Shown one piece after another: positions 9,168-16,843 of a DNA stretch of 63,235 bases. The stretch covers positions 1-63,235 of the forward strand of contig DAIDJM010000013.1 in NCBI GenBank assembly GCA_027451405.1, given 5' to 3'. The translations under genes and the position numbers were made by a program. The DNA comes from Acetobacteraceae bacterium (GTDB lineage: Bacteria; Pseudomonadota; Alphaproteobacteria; Acetobacterales; Acetobacteraceae). Positions within the stretch are counted from its first letter, which is position 1, and each line of letters begins with the position of its first letter. A model generated the notes under the pieces. The model was not told where the DNA came from, made no database searches, and saw nothing but the letters and a program-made list of their open reading frames with translations.

Positions 9168-10529
9168 ATGACCCGCCCTGTGCCGCCGGACGCCGATCTG
9201 GCCGAGGCCATTTCGAAACTGGCGCGCGCGAGCGTGCTGGTGGTGGGCGACGCCATGCTCGACCGCTACGTGTTCGGCTCGGTCGCCCGCATCTCGCCCG
9301 AAGCCCCGGTCCCGGTCCTCGCAGTCGACCGGGAGGTCGTGCTCCCCGGCGGTGCCGGCAATCTGGTCCGCAACCTCACGGCACTCGGGACCGCGGTCGC
9401 CTTCGTCTCCGTGGTCGGCGACGATCTCGCCGGCTCCGAACTCACCGGCCTGATCGGCCGCCAGCCCAATGTCGAGCCCTGGCTGCTGGTCCAGAACGGC
9501 CGCTGCACCACGGTGAAAAGCCGCTTCGTCGCGCGCGGCCAGCAGCTGCTCCGGGTCGACCAGGAACAGACCGGCCCGATCGCCCCGAAGCTCGCCGAGC
9601 GGATGCTGCGCGTCACCGGCGACGCGCTCGCCGCCACCTCGGTCACGGTCCTCTCCGACTACGGCAAAGGCGTGCTGTCGGGGGACGTCGCGCCCCGCAT
9701 CCTGGCCGCCGCCCGCGAACTCGGCCGGACCACGGTCGTGGCCCCCCGCGGCCCCGATTACGACCGCTTCGCCCATGCCGACATCGTCGTCCCGTCGCTG
9801 GCCGACCTCGAAAGCATCACCGGCATGAGTGTCTCCACCGAAGCCCGGATCGCCTCCGCCGCCGGCTGGCTGCGCCTGGCGCACGGGTTCGGCGCAGTGG
9901 TGGTCAATCGCGGCGCTCAGGGCCTCTCGGTCGTCGAGGCCGAGCGCACGACCCACATCCCCGCCTGGACCCAGGATATCTTCGATCCCGCCGGCGTGTC
10001 CGACACCGCGGTCTCGGCGATCGCCGCGGGCCTCGCCGCCGGGCTTCCGCTGCCCGAGGCCGCGCGCATCGCGGCGCTGGCGGTCGGCGTCGCCGCCGGT
10101 CAGCCCGGCATGGCGGTCGCCCGCGCCGCCGACCTGCTCTCCGTCCTGACCCCCCAAGGGCGCGCGCTCCGCAAGATCGTCGAGGCGGATCTCGCCACCG
10201 AACAGATGGAACGCTGGCGCCGGGGCGGGCTGCGCACCGGCTATCTGACCGCCGGCAGCCTGGACCGCGCCCGCATCGAGGCCGCGCGCGCCGCCTGCGA
10301 CCGGCTCGTCATCGGCGCGACCCTGCAGGAGGGCGAGAAAGCCGATCCCCCCGAGCCCCTGACCGAAGCTGCGAGCTGGTCCTCGGTCGACCTCATCTGC
10401 GTCTTCCCGCCCGGCGCGGAAGCGGAGACGCTGCGCCAATTGCGCCCCGACCTCGTGGTCGAACCCGCCCCGGCCCAGACCACGCTCGAGCTCGTGCGAA
10501 GCTGGGGCGGCGAGATCCTGGCCGGCTGA
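9168..10529 (+). CDS. HldE-like protein with degenerate kinase and nucleotidyltransferase domains
   Basis: By layout this is bifunctional HldE (heptose 7-phosphate kinase plus heptose 1-phosphate adenylyltransferase, LPS core heptose pathway). Residues 20-325 follow the PfkB-type kinase: VVGDAMLDRYVFG, RISPEAPVPV, PGGAGNLVRNL and SDYGKGVLS are intact, but the catalytic DxTGAGDT has become D273-PAGVS-D279-T and the VDPKG motif is VAPRG. The C-terminal domain (about 345-453) has lost the NGxFDxLHxGH nucleotide-binding motif (now TAGSLDRARIE), the LKG..RP loop and the STT tail. The protein is 453 residues against about 480. The base aspartate survives, so weak kinase activity cannot be excluded; adenylyltransferase activity looks lost. 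The stop overlaps the proA start (ATGA). Confidence 0.8.
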   Translation: MTRPVPPDADLAEAISKLARASVLVVGDAMLDRYVFGSVARISPEAPVPVLAVDREVVLPGGAGNLVRNLTALGTAVAFVSVVGDDLAGSELTGLIGRQPNVEPWLLVQNGRCTTVKSRFVARGQQLLRVDQEQTGPIAPKLAERMLRVTGDALAATSVTVLSDYGKGVLSGDVAPRILAAARELGRTTVVAPRGPDYDRFAHADIVVPSLADLESITGMSVSTEARIASAAGWLRLAHGFGAVVVNRGAQGLSVVEAERTTHIPAWTQDIFDPAGVSDTAVSAIAAGLAAGLPLPEAARIAALAVGVAAGQPGMAVARAADLLSVLTPQGRALRKIVEADLATEQMERWRRGGLRTGYLTAGSLDRARIEAARAACDRLVIGATLQEGEKADPPEPLTEAASWSSVDLICVFPPGAEAETLRQLRPDLVVEPAPAQTTLELVRSWGGEILAG

Positions 10530-11776
10530 TGGACCAGCGCGTCACCGACGGCACGATCTTCAGCCGCGCCCGCGCCGCCGCCCGCGCGCTCGCTCGCGCC
10601 CCGGCCGCGTCGCGCGATGCCGGGCTGCGCGCCGCTGCCGCCGCGATCCGTGCCCAGGCGGCGGCGATCGAGACCGCCAACCGCGCCGACCTCGCCCGAT
10701 CCACCGCCACCGCCGCCTTCCGCGACCGCCTCACGCTGAGCCCCGCCCGGATCGAGGCGATGGCCCAGGGGCTGGACGACATCGCCACCCTGCCCGACCC
10801 GCTCTGCCGCGATCTCGGCACCTGGACCCGCCCGAACGGGCTCGTCATCCGCCGCGTGCCTGCGCCGATCGGCGTCATCGGCATGATCTACGAAAGCCGC
10901 CCCAATGTCGGCGCCGACGCCGCCGGCATCTGCCTCAAATCCGGCAACGCAGTGATCCTGCGCGGCGGCTCGGAGAGTTTCGCGAGCGCGCAGGCGATCC
11001 AGGCCGCGATCGAAACAGGCTTGCGCGACGCCGGCCTGCCCGATTCCGCCGTGCAGATCGCGCCGACCGCCGACCGCGCCTTCGTCGGCGACATGCTGGC
11101 CGCCGCCGGCGCCATCGACCTGCTGGTGCCGCGCGGCGGCAAATCGCTGGTCCGCCGCGTGCTCGAGGAAGCGCGCATGCCGGTGCTCGCCCATGCCGAC
11201 GGGCTTTGCCACACCTACATCCACGAAGCCGCCGACCCCGATCTCGCGCGCCGCGTGCTCCGCAACGCCAAACTGCGCCGCACCGGCATCTGCGGCGCCA
11301 CCGAGACACTGCTGATCGACCAGGCGATCGCGCCCACCCTGCTGCCGCGGCTGATCGCCGATTTGCGCGAAGCCGGCTGCGATTTCCGCGCCGACGCCGC
11401 CGCCCGCGCCATCGTTCCCGACCTGCAGGCCGCGCGCCCGGAAGATTTCGACACCGAATGGCTCGACGCGATCCTCTCCGTCGCCGTGGTGCCCGGAATC
11501 GACGCGGCGATCGCCCATATCGAGCGGCATGGCAGCGCGCATACCGATGCGATCCTCACAGAGGATGCCGAAGCGGCACGGCAATTCCTCGATCGCGTCG
11601 ATAGCGCCGTCACCCTGTGGAACACCTCCACGCAGTTCTGCGACGGCGGTGAATTCGGCTTCGGCGCCGAAATCGGCATCGCCACCGGCCGCGTCCATGC
11701 GCGCGGCCCGGTCGGTCCCGAGCAACTCACCTGCTTCCGCTATCAGGTGACCGGCACGGGCCAGCTCCGCCCCTGA
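10529..11776 (+). CDS. proA: Gamma-glutamyl phosphate reductase
   Basis: NADPH-dependent reduction of gamma-glutamyl phosphate to glutamate-5-semialdehyde, second step of proline synthesis, cytoplasmic. The 415-residue protein carries APIGVIGMIYESRPNV, KSGNAVILRGGSES, LLVPRGGKSLV, HADGLCHTYI and the catalytic cysteine at about residue 255 in RRTGICGATET; the end has HTDAILTED and QFCDGGEFGFGAEIGIAT, all family hallmarks. The ATG at 10529 overlaps the stop of the HldE-like gene, and the stop TGA overlaps the likely nadD start. The order proA-nadD-rsfS-rlmH is widely kept in Alphaproteobacteria. Confidence 0.97.
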   Translation: MDQRVTDGTIFSRARAAARALARAPAASRDAGLRAAAAAIRAQAAAIETANRADLARSTATAAFRDRLTLSPARIEAMAQGLDDIATLPDPLCRDLGTWTRPNGLVIRRVPAPIGVIGMIYESRPNVGADAAGICLKSGNAVILRGGSESFASAQAIQAAIETGLRDAGLPDSAVQIAPTADRAFVGDMLAAAGAIDLLVPRGGKSLVRRVLEEARMPVLAHADGLCHTYIHEAADPDLARRVLRNAKLRRTGICGATETLLIDQAIAPTLLPRLIADLREAGCDFRADAAARAIVPDLQAARPEDFDTEWLDAILSVAVVPGIDAAIAHIERHGSAHTDAILTEDAEAARQFLDRVDSAVTLWNTSTQFCDGGEFGFGAEIGIATGRVHARGPVGPEQLTCFRYQVTGTGQLRP

Positions 11777-12378
11777 GCCCGCCGCCGCGGTTCGGCGATG
11801 GTCGCCGCGCACGCATCGGCCTGCTCGGCGGCAGCTTCAATCCCGCCCATCCAGGCCATCGCGCGATCGCCCGCGCAGCAATCGCGCGCCTCGGCCTCGA
11901 CCAGGTCTGGCTCCTCGTCTCGCCGGGCAATCCCCTGAAGCCACCGCGCGACATGGCGCCGCTGGCACGCAGACTGGCCAGCGCCCGGCGCATCGCCGAC
12001 GGGCATCGCATCATCGCGACCGATATCGAGCGCGCGCTCGCCACGCGCTACACGCACGACACGCTGCGCGCGCTGCAACGGCGATTCCCGCGCGTGCGTT
12101 TCGTCTGGCTGATGGGCGCCGACAATCTGCTGCAATTGCCGCGCTGGCGGCGCTGGCGCGCCATCGTGCAGCAAATGCCGTTTGCGGTCTTTCCGCGCCC
12201 ACCCTACACTCGCCGCGCGCGCGCAAGCCTGGCAGCGCGGCGGTTGCGGCCCTGGCAACGCCCCGCCCGCGAAGCCGAGCTGCTCGCCAATCTGCCGCCG
12301 CCAGCCTGGGTCATTCTTGAAATGCGCGAAGATCCGCACGCCGCGACGAACCTCCGGAACAGAGGAGCCGGCCCATAG
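11773..12378 (+). CDS. nadD: Nicotinate-nucleotide adenylyltransferase, apparent non-canonical CTG start
   Basis: Makes nicotinic acid adenine dinucleotide from NaMN and ATP. The nucleotidyltransferase motif GLLGGSFNPAHPGHRAIA (from 11818) is in frame with LVSPGNPLKPPRDMAPL, FVWLMGADNLLQLPRW and the C-terminal segment PPPAWVILEMREDPHAATNLR. Between the in-frame stop at 11650 and the motif there is no ATG, GTG or TTG. The first ATG (11953) would delete the whole active-site motif. In-frame residues SPPPRFGDGRRAR just upstream look like genuine protein, so I propose the CTG at 11773, overlapping the proA stop as CTGA. A single-base assembly error after the ATG at 11798 is the main alternative. 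The C-terminal ISST motif of many NadD proteins reads as DPHAATNLR here, which is unusual. Confidence 0.85.
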   Translation: MSPPPRFGDGRRARIGLLGGSFNPAHPGHRAIARAAIARLGLDQVWLLVSPGNPLKPPRDMAPLARRLASARRIADGHRIIATDIERALATRYTHDTLRALQRRFPRVRFVWLMGADNLLQLPRWRRWRAIVQQMPFAVFPRPPYTRRARASLAARRLRPWQRPAREAELLANLPPPAWVILEMREDPHAATNLRNRGAGP

Positions 12379-12452
12379 CGCGCAAACCCACCGCGTCCGG
12401 CGCCGGCCACGAACCCGGCAAACGCGCCCCGCGACCTTCCCCGCTTTCCGGC

Positions 12453-12878
12453 GTGCCGATGCCGCCCGGAACGCCCCGCAAGAAAGCCGCGGCCGCCGGC
12501 CCCCGCGGCCGCCGCGAAACACCCAGTCCCGCCGAGCAGCTCGACCGGCTGCAATCGCTGATCGTCGAAAGCCTCGAGGACGACAAAGCCGAAGACGTGG
12601 TCGCGCTCGATCTCGCCGGCCGCGCCGCCTTCGCGGACCGGATGGTGATCGCGACCGGCCTCGCCGACCGCCAGATCAGCGCGATGGCGCAACATCTTGA
12701 ACGCAAGCTGCATGATTCCGGGATCCGCCGCGTGCAGGTCGAAGGTGCGGGCGGCTCCGACTGGGTGCTGATCGATGCCGGGGACATCGTCGTGCACCTG
12801 TTCAAGCCCGAAGCCCGCGCGCTCTACGGGCTCGAGAAAATGTGGGGCATCGAGTTCGACGAGGCGCTGCGCGGCTGA
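12453..12878 (+). CDS. rsfS: Ribosomal silencing factor RsfS
   Basis: Binds ribosomal protein uL14 and blocks subunit joining when nutrients are limiting. The 141-residue protein has a basic, low-complexity N-terminus of about 30 residues and then the complete Iojap/RsfS domain: LIVESLEDDKAEDVVALDLAGRAAFADRMVIATG, DRQISAMAQHLERKL, SDWVLIDAGDIVVHLFKPEARALYGLEKMWG. Start is GTG 12453 or ATG 12459; neither has a strong ribosome binding site. The TGA stop (12876-12878) coincides with the left target-site duplication of the MITE that follows, so insertion took place exactly at the end of this gene. Confidence 0.95.
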   Translation: MPMPPGTPRKKAAAAGPRGRRETPSPAEQLDRLQSLIVESLEDDKAEDVVALDLAGRAAFADRMVIATGLADRQISAMAQHLERKLHDSGIRRVQVEGAGGSDWVLIDAGDIVVHLFKPEARALYGLEKMWGIEFDEALRG

Positions 12879-13019
12879 GAGCGTGTTTGAGAACCGGTTC
12901 TGGCGGCCGTCTGACGGCGATTTCCTGCGCTCCGGTGCTCACCGGCATAAGCCCGCTCCGCTTGGGTGCTCAAAAATCACCGCCAGCCGACAAACCATAA
13001 CCGGTTCTCACACACGCTC
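12879..13019. mobile_element. 141-bp MITE with 21-bp terminal inverted repeats and TGA target duplication
   Basis: Left end 12879-12899 (GAGCGTGTTTGAGAACCGG...) and right end 12999-13019 are inverted repeats matching at 20 of 21 positions. TGA flanks the element on both sides (12876-12878 and 13020-13022). A three-base TNA duplication and GAG-type ends are known for the IS5/IS1031 group, common in acetic-acid-type bacteria. There is no coding capacity, and the inner part is also partly self-complementary (GGCGATTT / AAAATCACCGCC). The autonomous parent is not in this window. Confidence 0.75.
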
Positions 13020-13031
13020 TGACGCGGGCCC

Positions 13032-13493
13032 ATGCGCCTGATCGCAGTCGGCAAATTGCGCGACGAACCCGAGGCGCAACTCTTCGCCGCCTACCGCAAA
13101 CGCCTTCGGCCGCCGCTCGCGCTCTGCGAAATCGCCGACGCCAAAGGCAGCGACATCGAAATCCGCCGCCGCGAAGCCGATGCCATTCTTGAACATCTCG
13201 GCCCCCGCGACTTCCTAATCGCGCTCGATTCCGGCGGCACCGCGCCGGGCAGCGAAGCCTTCGCCGTCTTGTTGGAGAAATGGCGGACTACCGGCCGCCC
13301 GCTCGTCTTCGTGGTCGGCGGCGCCGAAGGGCTGGACCCGTCCGTGCTCGCGCGAGCCGACGGTACGCTGTCGCTGGGCGCGATGACCTGGCCGCACCGG
13401 CTTGTGCGCGTGATGCTCGCGGAACAAATCTTCCGCGCGCAGGCGATCGCGAGCGGGCATCCTTGTCATCGTGCCTGGCGGCCAAACCGCTAA
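13032..13493 (+). CDS. rlmH: 23S rRNA (pseudouridine1915-N3)-methyltransferase RlmH
   Basis: SPOUT-class methyltransferase acting on pseudouridine 1915 in helix 69 of the 70S ribosome. The 153-residue protein shows the knot sequence: LIALDSGGTAPGSEAFA, PLVFVVGGAEGLDPSVL, LSLGAMTWPHRLVRVMLAEQIFRAQAIASGHPCHR. The usual C-terminus ends GHPYHR plus one or two residues. Here tyrosine is cysteine and the protein runs on as AWRPNR, ending at the edge of a repeat element. Its start follows the MITE by only 12 bases, so the original leader may have been displaced. Otherwise the enzyme looks intact. Confidence 0.93.
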   Translation: MRLIAVGKLRDEPEAQLFAAYRKRLRPPLALCEIADAKGSDIEIRRREADAILEHLGPRDFLIALDSGGTAPGSEAFAVLLEKWRTTGRPLVFVVGGAEGLDPSVLARADGTLSLGAMTWPHRLVRVMLAEQIFRAQAIASGHPCHRAWRPNR

Positions 13494-13656
13494 GGACGTT
13501 CTTTTTCTGAACAAAATAGCCAAAAAGACCTTCGCGCCCTATCCCGGCCCTTGCACCCACGGAACCGATGCGAGTCGCATTCGACGGGCGACGCCGGGCC
13601 CCCGGTCCAACAGGCAAAGTCTTTTTGCTTCTTTTTCTTCAGAAAAAGAAGAATCC
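13494..13656. repeat. Inverted-repeat element of about 163 bp (possible second MITE) in a 301-base intergenic region
   Basis: The left end (13494-13530) and the right end (13619-13656) are imperfect inverted repeats of about 37 bases; reversed, the left end reads GTCTTTTTGGCTATTTTG then TTCAGAAAAAGAA, and the right end reads GTCTTTTTGCTTCTTTTT then CTTCAGAAAAAGAA. The right end itself is a perfect hairpin, CTTCTTTTTC-TTCA-GAAAAAGAAG (13628-13651). The middle is GC-rich. The element starts directly after the rlmH stop. The remaining bases to 13794 hold only the leader of the next gene; I see no other gene there. Confidence 0.45.
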
Positions 13657-13794
13657 CCTTCATACCTTTGTATTTGTCACTCTCCGAAACGCTCCGATGC
13701 GCCTCCGTCACGCAATGCCCACAAACTGACCCCAATTCCGGCGTTCATAGAACCGTGCGATCATCGCACCGCCAGAAGGAACAAGGATCGGAAC

Positions 13795-14787
13795 ATGTCT
13801 CCCCGCCCCCTGAGCACCCGCGCGCTGCTGGTGGCTGCGGCCCTGGCTGGCGCTCCCGCCGCCATCGTGCTCACACCGGCGCCGGCCGCGGCGCAGTTCG
13901 AGGCCGAGATCACCGCAAACTTCGCGCCGCCGCCGCTGATCGATTACGACCAGCCGCCGATCCCCGAAGCCGGCTATATCTGGACGCCGGGCTACTGGGC
14001 CTGGGGCGCCTACGGCTATTACTGGGTGCCCGGCACCTGGGTACTGCCGCCGGAGGTGGGCGTGCTCTGGACTCCGCCCTGGTGGGGCTTCACCAACGGC
14101 ATCTACGTGTTCCACGCCGGCTATTGGGGCCCGACGGTCGGCTTCTATGGGGGCATCAATTACGGCTTCGGCTATTTCGGCGAGGGCTTCGCCGGCGGTT
14201 ACTGGGCCGGCGGGCGGCTCTTCTACAACGCCGCCTACAACCATTTCGGTGGCGTTCACATCACCAACGTCTATGTGCGGAACGTGACCAACATCACGAT
14301 CAACAACCGGGTGAGCTACAACGGCCCGGGCGGCATCGTGCGGCAGCCGACGCCGGCTGAACGCGCCGCGTTCCGCGCGCCGCACATCGCGCCGACCCGC
14401 AACCAGGTCGCTCACATCCAGCTCGCGTCGCAAAACCGCGAACTGCTCGCCAGCGTCAATCGCGGCCGTCCGCCGATCGCCGCCACGGTGCGCCCGACCG
14501 AGTTCCAGTCCCACGTGCCTCCGGCACGCCCGGCCTGGATGGCACGTCCCGAGCCGATGACGCCGAGCCGGCCCTATGAGCCGAGGCCCTACGCGGCGCA
14601 GCCCAATGGGATGCACCCGTATGGAGAAGGACAGACGCCGCGTGCGTATGCGCCGCCTCCGGGCGGCTTCGGGCGCCCCGCCATGCCGGCTTACGAGCCA
14701 CACATGGCCGGCCCGCCCCGGCCACCTTCGGCCCCTCGCCCAGCCCCGGCGCCGCAGCCGGGCGAGCATCGCGGTCCGCAGCGCTGA
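13795..14787 (+). CDS. Secreted YXWGXW-repeat / aromatic-rich protein
   Basis: A 330-residue exported protein. It has a signal peptide (basic start, alanine-rich core, cleavage near AAAQFEAE) and then an unusual Trp/Tyr/Gly-rich part: PEAGYIWTPGYWAWGAYGYYWVPGTWVLPPEVGVLW and repeated GYWxxG units, ending in a proline-rich tail of about 100 residues. The (Y/G)xWxxGxW pattern defines the YXWGXW-repeat family, exported proteins without known function. The region HITNVYVRNVTNITINNRVSYNG may be a small beta domain. The ATG at 13795 is the one directly before the signal peptide. A strong intrinsic terminator follows 8 bases after the stop, so this gene ends its transcript. Confidence 0.8.
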   Translation: MSPRPLSTRALLVAAALAGAPAAIVLTPAPAAAQFEAEITANFAPPPLIDYDQPPIPEAGYIWTPGYWAWGAYGYYWVPGTWVLPPEVGVLWTPPWWGFTNGIYVFHAGYWGPTVGFYGGINYGFGYFGEGFAGGYWAGGRLFYNAAYNHFGGVHITNVYVRNVTNITINNRVSYNGPGGIVRQPTPAERAAFRAPHIAPTRNQVAHIQLASQNRELLASVNRGRPPIAATVRPTEFQSHVPPARPAWMARPEPMTPSRPYEPRPYAAQPNGMHPYGEGQTPRAYAPPPGGFGRPAMPAYEPHMAGPPRPPSAPRPAPAPQPGEHRGPQR

Positions 14788-14794
14788 CGAAAAA

Positions 14795-14826
14795 GCGGGG
14801 GCCTCGCGGCCCCCGCCCCTTTTTTT
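14795..14826 (+). terminator. Intrinsic transcription terminator
   Basis: GCGGGGGCC-TCGC-GGCCCCCGC (perfect 9-bp stem, 4-base loop, 14795-14816) followed by CCCT and a run of six T bases. It lies 8 bases after the stop of the aromatic-rich secreted protein and also separates it from the convergent gene ending at 14859. Confidence 0.9.
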
Positions 14827-14858
14827 GCCCGATCCGCGAATGCGGACCGGTCCTTAGC

Positions 14859-16595
14859 TTACTTCGTCGCGACCGAGGTCGTCGTGGTGCTCGGCAGACC
14901 CTTCACCGAGGTCACGAACGTGCCCCAGTTGGCGAACACACCGCGCGGATAGACTGCGGGATCGGGAATGAACTCGTTCGCCGTGTAGAAGATCCCGGTG
15001 GCCGGATCGACGGTTGCCGAGGCGTAGTCGCCCCAACGTCCCACGCCGCCGCCGCCGAAATAGGCGTAGCCTGTGAACCCGTCATCCGAGGCGCCGCCGA
15101 CACCGGTCACCGTGATCGCTCCCGGCACTTCCTTGACGAACGGAATGACCGCCGTGCTCGGGTAACCACCGACCGCATTCCTTTTTGGGCTGGTGATCGA
15201 TACGCCAACGTATCCATAACCAAGCTTGTTCAGCGCCATGCCCGGATACGAAATGCTATACCCATCGGGCGGCACGATGTAGCCCTGTTTCGCAACGTAA
15301 GGCCTGGAGCCGGACACATTGACCACGAACCAAGCCGCAATGTCGCGCGGGAAGCCGGTGCTGTCCGTGGCGCCCGACGTCAGCGCGGCGTAGAGACGGC
15401 CGCGGGCCAGCTTCACGCCGCTGCCGAACGAGTCATAGCCCCCATCGAGCATCGGCGCGGCCGTTGCCCCGACGCTCTTGCCGAGGGGTCCGACCACGTT
15501 CGGCTGCGTCGAGGGCACAGTCGGTCCGTAGGCCTCACCCCGCAACGTGTATTTCACCGCTACCAGCGTCGAGGGTGCGGTTGCGATGTTGAACGTGTTC
15601 TGCACTTCCCAGACGCGGATGTTGGTCGAATTGTCATAAATGTTCCGCGCCGTCAGGAAATACTCGGTGCCGCCGTTCGCGAGCGAGAACGGCTCGCCCC
15701 GCGCGGGAATCGCCGGCTCGACCACGAAATCGGGGACCAGGAAGCGCACGGGAGTGAAGCTCTGCCCAGCCACCAGCGCCGCCTTCGGCAATCCCCAAAT
15801 CGCCGCCGAGACGAAGCTGCTCCCGAACAGATCGGCCGTGATGTAGTAGCCGTTCGCGTCGTAGCCCACCTGCGGATAGTCGGGCAGGCAGCCGCCGGAG
15901 CAGCCGGCGACGTCGCTGGCCGACCCGTCAACGAAATAGACGTTGTAGCTGCCGAGCGGGTTGGAGGTCGTGCTCACGGCAATGAAGAAGCCGTAGCCGA
16001 GCGGCCCGGAATAAGTCAGCTCGTCCACGAACCAGCGCTGCACCGAGGGATCGAACTCGATATGCGGATCGCTGAGATTGGCCACCGTGCCGGAATTGAA
16101 AAACATGGAATTGGCAACTGGCGAGGTCAGCGGCTTGCCGCTTTGGAAGAACTGGATCGTGTTGTTCACGATCTCGCCCACCACGCCGTTATTGACCGCG
16201 AGTCCCTGATCCGGCGGCTCTAGCTCGGAGCCGTTGGCGGCCGCGTTGGTGCCTTCATAAATGCCGGTGAAGCCGCTGACGCTGACGGGACCGCTGCCGG
16301 CCGCAAGCGCCACGTTCGCCGCCGGATGCGGCAGCGAGGACAGGGCTGGGTGCAGCGAACTTAGCGGCTTGCCGTTCGGCAGCAGCCGCGGCAGCGGCGC
16401 CTTCGGCTTCGCGCTCGCGAGCGCGGCAAGTGCGGCGGCATTGCTCTTCGAGCTGGCCAGCGCCGAAAAATTCACGGTGCCCAGCAGTGTGGCCCGCACC
16501 GGCGAAAGCGAGGCGGGAAGCGTTTCGGCCAGGACGGCCGCAGGCGTGGCAAGCGCGGCAGCCAAAGCAACCGCGCCAATGATATTCGACTTCAA
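14859..16595 (-). CDS. Secreted protein of unknown function, TTG start
   Basis: A 578-residue exported protein with signal peptide (KSNIIGAVALAAALATPAAVLA). The start is a TTG at 16595, supported by GGAGG 6 bases before it (CCTCC at 16602-16606 on the plus strand); reading further upstream gives only basic, unlikely protein. The mature part has GSELEPPDQGLAVNNGVVGEIVNN, IEFDPSVQRWFVDELT, DYPQVGYDANGYYITADLFG, then VWEVQNTFN and a final DYASATVDPATGIFYTANEFIP. These repeated 'date / observed / real' style blade sequences suggest a beta-propeller, but I cannot assign a named family or function. One cysteine pair (CSGGC) is present. It stands alone, convergent with the previous gene. Confidence 0.75.
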   Translation of the reverse strand: MKSNIIGAVALAAALATPAAVLAETLPASLSPVRATLLGTVNFSALASSKSNAAALAALASAKPKAPLPRLLPNGKPLSSLHPALSSLPHPAANVALAAGSGPVSVSGFTGIYEGTNAAANGSELEPPDQGLAVNNGVVGEIVNNTIQFFQSGKPLTSPVANSMFFNSGTVANLSDPHIEFDPSVQRWFVDELTYSGPLGYGFFIAVSTTSNPLGSYNVYFVDGSASDVAGCSGGCLPDYPQVGYDANGYYITADLFGSSFVSAAIWGLPKAALVAGQSFTPVRFLVPDFVVEPAIPARGEPFSLANGGTEYFLTARNIYDNSTNIRVWEVQNTFNIATAPSTLVAVKYTLRGEAYGPTVPSTQPNVVGPLGKSVGATAAPMLDGGYDSFGSGVKLARGRLYAALTSGATDSTGFPRDIAAWFVVNVSGSRPYVAKQGYIVPPDGYSISYPGMALNKLGYGYVGVSITSPKRNAVGGYPSTAVIPFVKEVPGAITVTGVGGASDDGFTGYAYFGGGGVGRWGDYASATVDPATGIFYTANEFIPDPAVYPRGVFANWGTFVTSVKGLPSTTTTSVATK

Positions 16596-16683
16596 GGGAA
16601 TCCTCCGTTCGAGTGCCCGCGCGCGGAACAGTGCGCGACCCAGCACGGATCGCGTGCGCCTGTTCCACCTGCGGATGGAGGGG

Positions 16684-16711
16684 AGATTACGGCAGCGCAT
16701 CCGGAACGCAA
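16684..16711 (-). promoter_or_regulatory. Candidate sigma-70-type promoter of the secreted protein gene
   Basis: On the minus strand TTGCGT (16711-16706), a 16-base spacer and TAATCT (16689-16684) lie about 90 bases before the TTG start. An inverted repeat GGAACG-N5-CGTTCC (16703-16719) overlaps the -35 element and could be a regulator site. Motif resemblance only. Confidence 0.35.
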
Positions 16712-16843
16712 CCCGTTCCGCACCGAACGCAGTGCGTTTTTTAGAAAGGGAAATGCCCGGTTTCCCTGGCGGCACGGCAGGCAAACGCAGGCGCGATCAC
16801 ACTCTCGTAATCGCACGCGCGTTGATTGCAGAGAACCGACCGC

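Noticed and set aside
8453-10529. Long upstream extensions of the HldE-like and proA frames
   Set aside because: The extensions are antisense to the ELM1-like gene and low-complexity; overlapping starts at 9168 and 10529 fit the families.
16741-16767. AGGGAAA-N7-TTTCCCT hairpin after msrC
   Set aside because: Stem is short and the following T-run is broken; not convincing as a terminator.
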